This document shows, in pieces, positions 45,866 through 57,270 of a stretch of 64,000 bases of DNA (within the stretch, counting starts at the first letter, position 1; each line of letters opens with the position of its first letter). This stretch comes from Calcarisporiella thermophila CBS 279.70 (lineage: Eukaryota > Calcarisporiellomycota): assembly GCF_041956535.1 (NCBI RefSeq), contig NW_027192193.1, positions 921,192 through 985,191 on the forward strand, written 5' to 3'. The notes beneath the pieces were generated by a model. It did not search any database. It was not told the origin of the DNA and worked only from the letters and a program-made list of their open reading frames with translations. A program made the translations under genes and the position numbers.

Positions 45866-46783
45866 TTCAAATTATATAATACTCAAATTAAAACCTGGAG
45901 GATGGTAAAAAAGAGTAGTTCGAATTCTATTAAGAATTTAAAAATAAAATGTGAGGCAGCTAGGAGTTTAAAGGGACAAAAAGAGTAGGTTATTTGGATG
46001 GATATAGGTTAAACAGATATAAGAGGAATAAGAGTACTCGGAAAGACTTGGAAGAACTGATATTTTAGGTCTGATAACTAAACAAACTGCGCCCGAAAAA
46101 ATTTTATTTGTTATGATTATCTATAGAGGTTTTCTGACTAATCTGTAGTTTCCGACCTGACTCACATGTTTCTTGGATAATTTCTCCTCTCCTTACATCT
46201 GATTGAAATCGATGGCTTTCACGTCGGCAAACCCAGCCATACGGGAATTTACTTCCATCGTGAATCTTAACAGAGTTGTAATCTTATTTCTACTTGAAAA
46301 ATTACCGAGCCGTAAGTGTCTCTGCGGCTTATATTACTTCCAAAACGCAAACTAATCCATCTTTATTCTTATACACCTATTAAAATTATTACCTACCTAT
46401 CCTTTTTTACCACAATTTCTCTTCCTCAAATATATATGGGAAGAGATATTAATATACTAAGTGCATTGCAAAAGGGTATCGGATTATTTGACATCTCCTA
46501 CATTTCTAGGAGAATTGACTAGAGCTTATTTTGTTTTCAACCATACCTTCAAAACATACCGAAATACAATTTGTTCAAAAATTAGAACTACCGGATATTT
46601 TTTAATTTTTGTTTGATCTTATATTGTATTGAAGCTTTCTCTCCTTTATTTTTCCTTTTTCTCCTCTCAAGTTGTTGATTCTAAAGATAATAACTATTGA
46701 GTGTCCTCTTATTCCAAGTTCATAAAATATTCCCTGTCGTTATATTATTCCTCATTTGATTAACCGCAAGGGAGCGAGCGGAC
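45866..46783. other. Divergent intergenic region, mitoferrin / DUF3712 gene
   Basis: AT-rich, with no gene seen. It should hold both promoters. GATA-core sequences are present, but in sequence this AT-rich I do not regard them as evidence of iron regulation. Confidence 0.45.
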
Positions 46784-49700
46784 ATGCTTAAAGCAACAAC
46801 CCACTTGATACGCAGCTCTTTAGAGCTATTTTTTGTATTCATTTTTATTTTTGGTCTTGTCTCTATTATATCCGCACCCTTATCAACAGCATCCCCTTTT
46901 CATACATTAAATAACACCCAAGATGAACCCCTTTTACCTGAATTGACGTTCAACTTAGCCAATCCAAATCTAATTTCACATGGGAAAGCCACTACGCTAA
47001 GTCAACTCGAGCAACTTGAGCTTTTGCGAAATGAAGGCGCGCGTCACGGAGCCGATGTTTCGAAGCTTGACCAGTACCTTAAAAAAATGAGGTAAGATTG
47101 AACTGTCTTACGTTCAAATATTCTTTAGTTAATGTATTACTATTTATAACTATTACTAAAGGCATGGGCATATGAAGCGAAGTCAACCCGATTCAGCGGG
47201 GACTCTGTTCGACGAGCCAAGAATGCGAGCAGAATTTGAACATAAGCGCTTTATCGATGCCGATGATATCCTCAATGAAGTGAATATCGAAGGAATTATG
47301 GACGGAATCGGCGGACCCATCCTTGATCTCGGAGGTATTCTAAGGCCAATTGTGCAGATTATCGTCGACGGCACCAAATTCTATGTGGACAGGTCGTTGT
47401 TTTATGATATGGGCGAAAAAGATTTCAAAACTCACATTTGGGGAAGCATTACTAATACTGGCCCAATTCCTGCCACATTCCATCTCGAAGAACCGCTCAA
47501 AATCTACTGGAAAGAGCGTTTAATCGCGTATCTTAAGATCCCAGATCTCTCAGCAACTCCTGGAGTGGGCGTTGTTATTGACAATGACGGACATGTGGAT
47601 GTTGCAAACGCCAATGATCTTAGAGATTTCGTTATCGAACTGCTCCACGAGAGAACAACTGAATGGCGCATTTTTTCCGACAAGGTCACGGTTAAAGTGC
47701 TCGGTTTTACGGTGAAAAATATCAAGGTCAACAAACACGTGGATCTAGATGGTGCCGATGGGCTCAGAGGAAGAGTTAAAGTCAAAAGATTCGAGCTTCC
47801 AGGAGACGATCCTGCGGGAGGTGTAAAGGCCAGCTCCGAAGCTGAAATTCGTAATCCGAGTACAATAGGTCTCGAATTATCCAAGATCGATGTTCATATT
47901 TTCAGCCAAGACGTCTTTATCTCAGATGGTACCGGAAGAGATGTGACTCTCGAGCCAAAAGGTTCCTCTGTGCTTAAACTTGAGGGACGACTTTTCCCGC
48001 AGACATCGCAGCAGGGATTACAAGTACTTAGCAAGCTGTTCTCCAATTACCTGTCCAGCAAGCCGAACCCACTGGTGTTTATTGCCAACAGACTCTATGG
48101 AAGAAATGGTGAAGAAATCAGCTATTTGTCGCAAGCCTTCCGAACTTTGAGAATTGAGACATCCTTGCCCGGGGTGGATCCTGATTTCAAGGTCGTTAGG
48201 AATATTAACATCAAGACACTGGACTTCAAGTTCACGCCTCAGACTGCTTATGCTCCCCTTACCTCATCTGATTCTGGTGAAGCTCAGTTCCAAATTCCTT
48301 TCCCAATCTCGTTCTCGGTCAAGAAATTTGCCGCCAATATTATTGCTGGCGGAATGGGGGAGGATATCGGAACTCTCAACGTGCCGTTATCTGATGCAGT
48401 TATGAAGGACCAGAATACTGTTGCACTTACTTTAACTGACGTGCCCCTAAATGTCTTTCCTGATAAACACGCAGCATTCCAAGCCCTTGTAAAATCTTTG
48501 GCTCTTGAACCAGTAGGTACACTCTCTCTCCACGGTACTACGGATGCAGTCGCAAATACCCCACTCGGGACAGTCAATCTCACCGGGATTCCATTTAGCC
48601 AAGATCTTACACTCAAAGGGCTTAATGGGCTTAAGGATCCTCCCTCAGTCGTAAACTCTCTTATAGTTAATCGTGGCACCAAAGAAGCATTATACGCAGA
48701 CCTCGATGCTACACTTACCAATCCTTCGGATGTCTCTTTCACCGTGGGCGATGTTTATTTCCGTGCTGTGTCTGATGGGCAGGTGGTTGGCACTGTGCTT
48801 ATTCCCGGACTTGTGCTTAGTCGAGGCAGTAGCAATGTCAAAGCTCAGTTAGAGTACTCTCCGAAAGATCCCGCTTCAATGGCAGCTGGTGCGAAGCTCC
48901 TCCAAAGCTATTTGGAAGGCAACACATCCGATGCGTTCATTGCAGGATTCGAAAACTCCACGAATATAGAATCTCTCCTTCCAGCGCTTTCATCAGTTAA
49001 TATCCCGGCAAAGATTAGAGGCACGCCTGATAAGTTGATCAAGAGTGGCAAAGTCCACGTCGCCATTTCATCCCTCTTCACAAACAAAGGTTATGCCAGC
49101 GTTATACTTGCAAACTACTTCAAAGCACCGTTTACACTTCAAGCAATTCGGGCCAATGTACTGAATCAGGGCAAGCAAATTGGATTCGTTGACACTGCGC
49201 TAAATCCCGAGTTTACAGTTCCTCCACGTGCTATGCGAGAATCACCCTGGTTACCTGTGCAACTAATTGGAACCATTTTGGAGCTCATCTTTTTGCTTCT
49301 TCGTAATCTATTTGGTTTAACCATCAGCATGGACTCGACGGTCATGGCCAAAGTCCAGGATTATAGTTTGATGCTACAATTCCGTCAAGATGTTCGCGTG
49401 ACATTTGATATCCGATTCAATCTCTTCACATTTAACCCTCCCTTTCCCAATCTTGGGGGTATTCCCAAACCTATCATCGATGTTCCGTTTATATTCCCTA
49501 CTTTCTCGTTGCCTTTCAACCTTCCAACCTTTTCGCTTCCGTTCAATTTGCCACCTCTCTTCGACCCTCCGACTCCAACTTCTAATCCAATGATGCCCAC
49601 CACGACCACAAGCTACATGATGGCTACGCCTATAGCTGGAGCGGCGCCAGTAATGATGGTGTCCGACTATGGGCAACCAATGCTTGCAACACCCGTTGAT

Positions 49701-49925
49701 GGAGCAATATTCCCAACGATACTCCTACCTCCGGAGCAAGAAGCTATTGTACGTGAGCCTATGTACACGCCCTTCGCAAACCCAACTCCATATGTCGATA
49801 CTGCGTATGGTAATGCTGCGGTCTATAACGGTGCTTATAATGGGAACTACTATCTACCTAAGAGAGCTAGGAAATTTGCGAGGAGAGAGCTATATAGGAA
49901 ACCAATAATCCGGGTGGCTTCTTAA
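46784..49925 (+). CDS. DUF3712 (Tag1-like) vacuolar or secretory-pathway membrane protein
   Basis: Two exons (46784-47091, 47162-49925) give 1023 aa. A hydrophobic span near residues 12-35 (LELFFVFIFIFGLVSIIS) is a signal peptide or type II anchor. About 700 residues of beta-rich, LEA14-like repeats follow (GSITNTGPIPATFH, KASSEAEIRNPSTIGLE, LDATLTNPSDVSFTVGDV, PAKIRGTPDKLIKSGKV), as in the DUF3712 family. The yeast family member Tag1 is a vacuolar membrane protein that ends autophagy. A second hydrophobic stretch (LPVQLIGTILELIFLLLRNLFGL) lies near residue 830. The C-terminus is Pro/Phe repetitive (FSLPFNLP twice) and then Tyr/Asn-rich. The role here is an inference from the family. Confidence 0.82.
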
Positions 49926-51050
49926 TAATTTAAAATTTATACTCGAACTTATTTCCCTCTTCTCCTATCACTTTTAGTTGTTATTTGTTTCTTTTGATTT
50001 CTAACATAGATCCGTTTTAAACTCCCGCTGTATGGAATTAATCGTTATATTTTGTTCAGGCTACCACCTCGCACCATCGAAACTTGAAGTGTTTAAATAC
50101 TGAAAATATTGCTCGGCATTAAATAAGAGGGTGGATCACTATGGGGTAGAATGGACTGGTTTCAATGCCCTTCTATAACATTAAAGCTGGAGGATTGAAA
50201 GCAAAGAATTAATATCCCATTATAGAATAATAATTATTATAATATAGACAGGGTTCCAAATTAAGGACAGATTATAACTTTCAAAATCATTTTTGATTAA
50301 TTGTCCTAATTTATCTCTCATTTTTTTTTAAGGTATGAATATTCTTTTCTCAATCAAGAGAAAAGAAGACAAAAAATTCTTAATGGCCCTTAAGAGCACG
50401 AAACACGGTATTCTTTAGTAAAAGGCGAAAGAATAATATCGTTATGCTTCGCGCTCAGGCCAAAGGATAGAGATTCAATTGGGACTGAATGAGAGAGAGT
50501 TTATATATTGTTCTTCGGTACACAAGGGAAAAATTTTACTAGTTTGTGAATTATGGGATGGAAATTTGGAATTTTAACTCAGCTGTACAAATTGATTTTA
50601 CAAAATTAATCCATAATAAAGAGAAACTATATGTGGTGGAATGAGAGAAAATGAAAAGGCCCTAGTGATATTAGATGAATATACAATGAAAAATTGGCTA
50701 TATTTTCAAACGTGGGTTCTAATGGAAATTTTTAGTATCATGGTTGATATAGATCTTAAGAGTAAAGAGATGGTAACCCACATTATGACATAAAAGTAAT
50801 AAATATATAATTATACTTAACAAAAACAACTAACTGCGAATACCTCGGTATATTTAATCTGCCTAAAAAATATATAATATTTTTCCAGTAAAAACACGAT
50901 TGCCTGTGAGCCAATGAAAACGCATTATTTCGGAAACTGGAGTTTAAAGTCGCAGTCTGGAAAGTGAGAATTATGTTTCCGTTGGCGTTCTCCCGAGGTG
51001 GTAGCAATGATTATATTAATTGATATATTTTACACACAAATTATACGCTG
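49926..51050. other. Intergenic, AT-rich, 1.1 kb
   Basis: No gene is seen. The only open frames are short and in very AT-rich sequence. Confidence 0.5.
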
Positions 51051-52552
51051 ATGGATTTACTCAGTAAACTACCAATCGAAATTGCGCTCCAGATCTTTGG
51101 GTATTTAAGCCCATATGACTTGGTTCAAGCGAGTAGCACTTGTCATTCCTGGTCTCTTATCACATGTACGCCTTCCCTCTGGCAACGCATATATTTTAAT
51201 TACATGTACAAGAAAGGTTTACCGATAGAAGTAGCCGAAGAGATGCTATCTAATTCTAGTCATTCTTTTTCATGCAAGGAGAAATACCGTCTCTTTTGTG
51301 AAAGGGAGAAGAATTGGAAAAAAGGTAACGTTCAGAAGAAAGGATTTTTTTTTCGTAATATTGCCAACAATATTTTGAATAATGATTATTTTCATTCTAG
51401 GCATAGCTACCTCAATTAAAAGCATATTAGCATCAGATTTCATCAGCATTAGATCTTACGCTATACATGAAAAATACCTCGCGGGAATAACTATTGAGAA
51501 CAAGATTTATATCTGGGATTTATGGGAAGTAGAGTTTAAAACATGGCAAAATACACCCCGCTGTATAGACTTCATTGACATTGGGAGATTTTCATCGCGA
51601 GAATATATTCATATCGCATTAACTTCTACTCAAGATTCACCATATTTGATTGCAATCAGCGGAGATGATGGGTATTTGGGTTCTGCAATCCTATTATATA
51701 TTTATTCTAATGAATGACCTGCACTCAACAGATGTCTAGTCGTTGGTCCGAATGGTGTAGTGCTATACACTTTCGAGTTTGAACAAGTGTTGGTGTTGCA
51801 TAATTTATACATGAACGAAAAATATATTGCATTATGGTTTGATGGTGCTTCATTTAGAGTTTGGAGACTCACCGATGGATCCATTGCATGGGAAGAAACG
51901 GTATCTAATCTAACAGTTTATAAGCGATTATGGGTTGAGTTCAACATCTTTTTTTCCGTTGCTTAGCACGATGCCCCCTCTGGATATTTTGGTCTAGCAG
52001 ATTCAATTCTATTCGTCCTCATTAGACCATATAATATTATGACCTTTACGGAGGTAGTCGTGGTGGATTTAGTGTCAAGCCAACGCATTAAAACCATTAG
52101 TTCGCCGCTGTTTCGCTCGCTCTCCACTCTTTGCGAAGTTTCCATGAGACGGAATCTTCTCGTCATCTGGGATAGACATCGAGCGTACTCATTTCTATTA
52201 TCAAGAGAATATATGGAGGTACTATATTATTTCCAAGCCTTTTATTTCTTTATTCACAGCTAAACCACTATAGGAGTACATTGAATTCCCATTCGAATCG
52301 AAGGCACGCATTGTGTACTCTAGAGGTAACTCTCCAACAGCTCTTTTTAATATTGGAGAAAATTTGCATTTGCTGTGTTCATACTATGGTAGTCGAACGC
52401 TGCATGATCCTACTTGCAATCTTTCAAATATTGTAAATATCAAACATTACTATCGATGCGATTTCGATAACTATCGCATTCTTCTCTATCGGAGAAATGT
52501 GCCTATATTGTATATAGTAGAATTCTGGCCTTCAATTTTGCACACCCAATAA
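51051..52552 (+). CDS. F-box protein with beta-propeller-like C-terminus
   Basis: Five exons (51051-51324, 51401-51671, 51732-51900, 51967-52218, 52274-52552) give 414 aa. Residues 3-45 are an F-box (SKLPIEIALQIFGYLSPYDLVQASSTCHSW), which binds Skp1 in an SCF ubiquitin ligase. The rest forms degenerate blade-like repeats with spaced strands and Trp (EKYLAGITIENKIYIWDLW, EKYIALWFDGASFRVWRLTDG, NLLVIWDRHRAYSF), suggesting a divergent WD40 propeller that would recruit substrate. The substrate is unknown, and F-box/WD proteins diverge fast. All junctions are in frame. It is followed 356 bp later by the PP1 subunit gene on the same strand. Confidence 0.8.
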
Positions 52553-52908
52553 ATATATGCTAACCAACCATCCAAGTTTGGCTAGCAATTGACGATTTGT
52601 GCCAATCTTTCAAATATATGAAAAGTATTTTTCTAATCGAACAGCTTCTTCTAGCTCATCTACTAGCACGATCCCACAATGACACTTCTGATACTGTTGA
52701 TATTTTTTTATTCCATAAATAAGAGTTCTAACTTTTTGAGTACTAGATTTTCGGGCGCAAGGGGACAGATGTAAAAATTGTAATATATTACTCTTCAAGG
52801 CATAGTATCTGAAACAACAATTTTGTAATGTTGACTACGAAATTCATCAGCCCAAACCTCTGCTGAAAACAATATATATACTCTACTTATTTATTTATTT
52901 ATGAACAT
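52553..52908. other. Short intergenic region upstream of the PP1 subunit gene
   Basis: AT-rich, with TATATATACTC at about 52873-52883 as a possible TATA element 26 bp before the ATG. No gene is seen. Confidence 0.45.
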
Positions 52909-54132
52909 ATGTCTAATTCATCGAAACATTCAGTGCGGGGGTTCTTAGATATATCCTTCACTCATTCTCCTGTTACGAACCCGTCTGTCGGATCTGCCCA
53001 CCCTCCCTCTCATTTCATAAATGATTCGAATTCAGATAACGCGGTTGCTGACACATCGCTAATTTTCCCATCCAAATTGAACACACTGACTGTCAAGAAA
53101 ACTGGCAAACCTATTAAACCTGCCTTAAAACCCTCGCATTCTGCTCCGAATATTCGTCGTCTCCCTAAATATGTCCATTTTGATCCACTCGACCACATTA
53201 GGCATTTTTCAAAATCGCAGACGCCATCTCTACTTGAGGTTTCATTAGACGCATGCGAGGAAACCAGCGAAAATATAGAATCTGAAAAAGAAGGAGATGA
53301 GTTGACCATTGAGATGCCAAATATTACACCTGCAGTATATCGAGCGTCTTCACAACCTATTTGCCTTGTTCAAGTGGTTCTATCGCCTGACAATCACTCA
53401 CTTCTAGGTGAGTTGGCAGAATCCTCTCAGGCAACAAAAAAAGAGGTGTCTGTGGTGTATACCTTTGATTTTTGGCATACGGTAAATGAAACTGAGGCAC
53501 ACTCGGGCAAGAAAGGGCGATATAATTTCGAGATAAAGCTTCCGGCTGGCCAGGAGGTGACTATGTTCTTTGCGGTTCGACTAAGGATCAATGGAAAAAG
53601 AGAAGAGTATTGGGACAATTGTGATGGTATGAATTATCAGATGGATATTCGTAGGAAACGAGCAAAGAAAAGCTCAGCAAAGCCGCCTCCTATTGATACC
53701 TCAAAGCCTTCAGTGGTTACCACGGAAGATCCAACTTCTCCCCCAATACAAAAGGGGAACTTCTTGCGCAAATCTTACGATATTGATGCTTCCTTGGATT
53801 TAGCTATCCAAAATGCTTCTGAATCTCACAGCACTCTAAGCTCTAATATGGAGAACCCGCTTCGTCCCTCCCTTTCTCGTTTCAATTCATTTCCTCCCCC
53901 TCTTCATCAGAAACACGAATCTGAAAAGCTTCAGTCTGAAGTTACGAGGCATGCCCCACCACTTAGAGCGGAAAGTAACTCAAATCTTACTTCTTCAGAA
54001 TATGAAGAGCTTATCAATCGATATTGCTATTATCAACCCTCGTCGGACTCTTCTCCCAACTCCAACTTTAGTTTCTTCAAGCTTAACCATGACTATTTAA
54101 ATTCACTACCTCATGACACGTTACTCGGCTAG
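52909..54132 (+). CDS. Glycogen-targeting regulatory subunit of protein phosphatase 1 (CBM21)
   Basis: A single exon of 407 aa. PP1 binds the RVxF-type motif in KYVHFDPLDHIRHFSKSQTP (residues about 88-107), a hallmark of the Gac1/Pig1/PPP1R3 group. A CBM21 glycogen-binding domain follows from ICLVQVVLS through EVSVVYTFDFWHTVNETEAHSG to FFAVRLRINGKREEYWDNCDGMNYQMD (residues about 145-250), including the conserved WDNN-like WDN and NY. The N-terminus and the last 150 residues are Ser/Pro-rich and disordered. The protein tethers PP1 to glycogen to activate glycogen synthase. The loop before VSVVYTFDFW (SLLGELAESSQATKK) lacks the usual GxVxVxN-x-FEK, so the domain is slightly divergent. Confidence 0.9.
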   Translation: MSNSSKHSVRGFLDISFTHSPVTNPSVGSAHPPSHFINDSNSDNAVADTSLIFPSKLNTLTVKKTGKPIKPALKPSHSAPNIRRLPKYVHFDPLDHIRHFSKSQTPSLLEVSLDACEETSENIESEKEGDELTIEMPNITPAVYRASSQPICLVQVVLSPDNHSLLGELAESSQATKKEVSVVYTFDFWHTVNETEAHSGKKGRYNFEIKLPAGQEVTMFFAVRLRINGKREEYWDNCDGMNYQMDIRRKRAKKSSAKPPPIDTSKPSVVTTEDPTSPPIQKGNFLRKSYDIDASLDLAIQNASESHSTLSSNMENPLRPSLSRFNSFPPPLHQKHESEKLQSEVTRHAPPLRAESNSNLTSSEYEELINRYCYYQPSSDSSPNSNFSFFKLNHDYLNSLPHDTLLG

Positions 54133-54377
54133 AGAATACAATATTTCTTTTATGTCTTTTCGTGCCTTTCTTCATACTCGTGTTAGGTTTTGTAATTTCG
54201 CAATAATGATACAAATGTACTATTTTTCACTTTTGCTATTGTATTGTTGTACTATTATTGACCTGAATTAAATAATAAATAATATTGAATTCAAGCGGTG
54301 CCATTCATTTATATACAAGATAAGCGTCAATACAGCTTTGTACATATATGCTAAATATAAAGGCTAGGAAATGGATA

Positions 54378-54947
54378 TCATAATCTGATCAAGAGTATCA
54401 ATAGTATAATATAAGTTATTATTGAAATGATGCTCGTAATTAATACCCAGTTTCCTCCAGTCTTGAAATTTCCGTGAGGATCAAGCAAGTCACCTGAGCG
54501 TCTCCTCCTAAGCGCTGATATAATTAACATAGCCGTCCCGAATGCAACGAATAAGAATCCGATGTTGTAGAATTCGGCGGCAAATATACGCAAGACCATA
54601 ATGCCCACGCTATAGGATCCAAGCGCGGTTCGCCAATAAGCACCCTCAAATGTACGCTCTAGAGCTACGAGATTTGCTGCTAATAAGAAAAGCAGACGAA
54701 GTGGAATTGAATAAGTGGATTAAATTTACCTCTAATCTCGATGAGTTCCTTTTCAGTTAATTGGGCACTCTTTCTGTGTTTACCAGACGAATATTACTCA
54801 CATAAAAAAACAGTTTAAAAAAACTTGCTTAGTAGTTGTATGTTACCTTCGAGATCCTATAATAAATGGAAGATCATTATAGGCTACATACATTTCAATA
54901 GTAGAAGTTAGCAAATACTTGCGCATTGACGACCAAACGATTCCCAT
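54378..54947 (-). CDS. DUF202-domain small membrane protein
   Basis: Three exons (54947-54847, 54773-54730, 54679-54378) give 148 aa. The core AANLVALERTFEGAYWRTALGSYSVGIMVLRIF matches the DUF202 (PF02656) opening ([20 protein letters not shown]), followed by spans FYNIGFLFVAFGTAMLIISAL and NWVLITSIISIITYIILLILLI, so three membrane helices in all. The basic loop RRRRSGDLL lies between the second and third spans. DUF202 proteins occur in bacterial YidH and in fungal vacuolar polyphosphate-complex (VTC) subunits, which combine it with SPX and CYTH; this one has DUF202 alone. The start is uncertain: an in-frame ATG at 54893 also fits. The function is unknown. Confidence 0.78.
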
Positions 54948-55138
54948 TTTTACGCTATTTTCTATCACAATTGAAAAGCTCCAATTTTTTTCTGCAAGGG
55001 CACGGTCAAAAGTATTCCAGAAAAATCTTGAAATTATATGAATATATAAATGTATTCGTCCAAATGAAAAAAAAAAAAATAACAATACAATATCGAAAAC
55101 ATCAAAAAGAATAGAGTAAGCAGCGGAGTAATGGCGCT

Positions 55139-56751
55139 TTATTGGACATTAGCTAAACGATCAATCAGACGCGTGTAAAATTCGATCCCCTCCAAAAATT
55201 GATCGCTTCTAATATACTCATCGTGGCTGTGGAGAAGCACCTCAATATTCTTTAAATAGGATATTCCGAGCGCAGGAATGCCAAGTGCGCGAAGGTAACG
55301 AGAATCAGTAGCAGCGGGGAAGATTTCCGGTTCGATTTTTACATCCCTTTAGAAGTACAAATCAGATTCCTGTTCAAATGTGTAGTATATAGAAACTTAT
55401 TTGCTTACATCTCATCACAAACATTTTTGAGGGTATTCCACCATACATTGGAATCGTCAAGTGCGGTAAAGTGATTTTCGCCCGAGTAATGTTCGAAGTC
55501 ATAGCTCACTCTGAGGATCAAAAGGCCATATTAAGTACTTGTCTTCCTTTGTGCAAGAGAAACTATTCTTTCTTTACCCTGGCTCTGATAGCACCCATTC
55601 GTTCAGCATCTTACGGAAATTCTTTAGACTCTCTCGAGGCGTAATTCGAATATCAAAGGCAGCTATGGCATTCTCCGGTATAACATTTACCTGTACTCCT
55701 CCCTAAAACAATCAAAGTAAATTTTCATAAATAACTTTTAAACTTGATCAAAAAGAAGGTCAGTATTGTATACTTGTAGCATTGTCAGATTTAGAGTGGT
55801 AACGTCGCCCAAAGTATACTTTCTTCCATCTGGATGGACTCCAACTTGCAATAACTTCTCCTGTTCCTCGCGATATTTTAAAAACTTATTGATAACCTTG
55901 GACTAAAACCAACATAATGTAAATCCTGTAAAAATCCATTCATAATATACTATCAAAATTAAACGAGAATGAAATACCAGTTTAACAGTGGCAGACCCCT
56001 CAATAAACTGACTTCCATGACCCGTGTTACCAGTTGCTGTAAGCTTGAGCCACCAAATGACACGCTCTCCATAAAACACTTTAAGTGCATCATCTGGGTT
56101 TGCAATGCCCTCGTCAAGGGCAAATCCAACATTAAGTTCAAGGAATCTCTGACGAAAACGAGTAGTAAATGCTTTCATGCCGTCAGTACCACCAATTTCC
56201 TCATCTAATAATAGGGATTATTGTTTAAAATATACGACAGCCAAATTATTCGATATATATATTTTACCTGGGACAAACGATACGTGAATAGTTCTTAAAG
56301 GCTGCTTTCCTTCCGCTTTCAGCCGCGCGATAGCTTCCATATACCATGCGCCAACACATTTCATGTCTTGTGATCCGCGCGCAACGATATCTCCATTTGG
56401 TCGCACATCTGCCGCAAAGGGTTCGCTAGTCCATTGTTCCTTAAAGTGTGACTCATTTAATAAATCTGACAAATCGAGAAATAATAGATTATATATACAT
56501 ACGGGAAATACTGGAACGACGTCTGTATGTGAATTCAACAAAATACTGGGCAATGATGGGTTTTTCCCTTCCCAAGTAATAATGACTATTGGTTTTCCTG
56601 GCACACATTCAATTACTTGACTTGGTAATCCGAGTTCGTCAGCCCACCGCTGCAAAAAGAGAGTACACTCCACATAGTCTGGATTAGGCTGGACAGTCTT
56701 AATTCGTAAATAATTGCGGAATCGAGTTATGGCGGGGTCTTCGCTGGGCAT
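55139..56751 (-). CDS. ACY1: Aminoacylase-1 (N-acyl-L-amino-acid amidohydrolase, M20 family)
   Basis: Seven exons (56751-56503, 56439-56268, 56204-55978, 55902-55774, 55702-55578, 55510-55409, 55346-55139) give 403 aa. Metal and catalytic motifs of M20A are present: LLNSHTDVVPVF (zinc His), ARGSQDMKC (bridging Asp), SFVPDEEIGG (catalytic and metal Glu), NVGFALDEG, TGHGSQF (dimer-domain His), and the final metal His in LLHSHDEY. Junctions restore VPVFPEQWTSEPF, the usual ACY1 segment. It is a soluble enzyme that deacetylates N-acetyl amino acids released from proteins. No signal peptide is seen, so it is probably cytosolic. The closest alternative is a fungal carboxypeptidase S-like M20 peptidase, but VPVF-EQW and DEEIGG favour ACY1. 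Confidence 0.93.
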
Positions 56752-57270
56752 GGCGAGATGTTGCTTCTTGATATCTTAGGAAACTGATAATTGAATAATT
56801 CGCGTGAAAACGATAAAGGAAAATGAATGTGAGCGTGGAAGTTTACCCGTTTCCTATACGTAATTTGGTACTTCGGAGATGACTTTAGCCCAGTCACGAA
56901 ATTTTCATTTTGGTCATCCCTTATAAAACCGCATACCAAGAAAAATTAGATTTTACAATTACAGGAAAGGCAAATTGTACTCCCAATCAATATATACAAG
57001 CATGAGGAAGACAATTATAATTATTACTCTTCAGCTAAGATTCCTTCAAAGAATGTTTCTAGCCACTAAAGAATTTAATATTTTGAATCGTAAGGATATT
57101 CTAATATCGATTCTTGAACTTTTGGATAAAACTTTTGCGTATCTAACTAGCTAAATACATAGATTTTCGATTAGTGTTTTTCCAAGGTGGAGCAAATATT
57201 AGTGTATTTAAATCTAATCAATATACATGATAAATATAAAATAATTCCCGCTAAAATGTTTACGAAAGAA
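56752..57270. other. Intergenic, AT-rich
   Basis: This lies between the PARN stop and the aminoacylase start, both on the minus strand. No gene is seen. Confidence 0.5.

Noticed and set aside
50783-51007. 74-codon minus-strand frame upstream of the F-box gene
   Set aside because: Very AT-rich, no domain, and it covers the F-box gene promoter.
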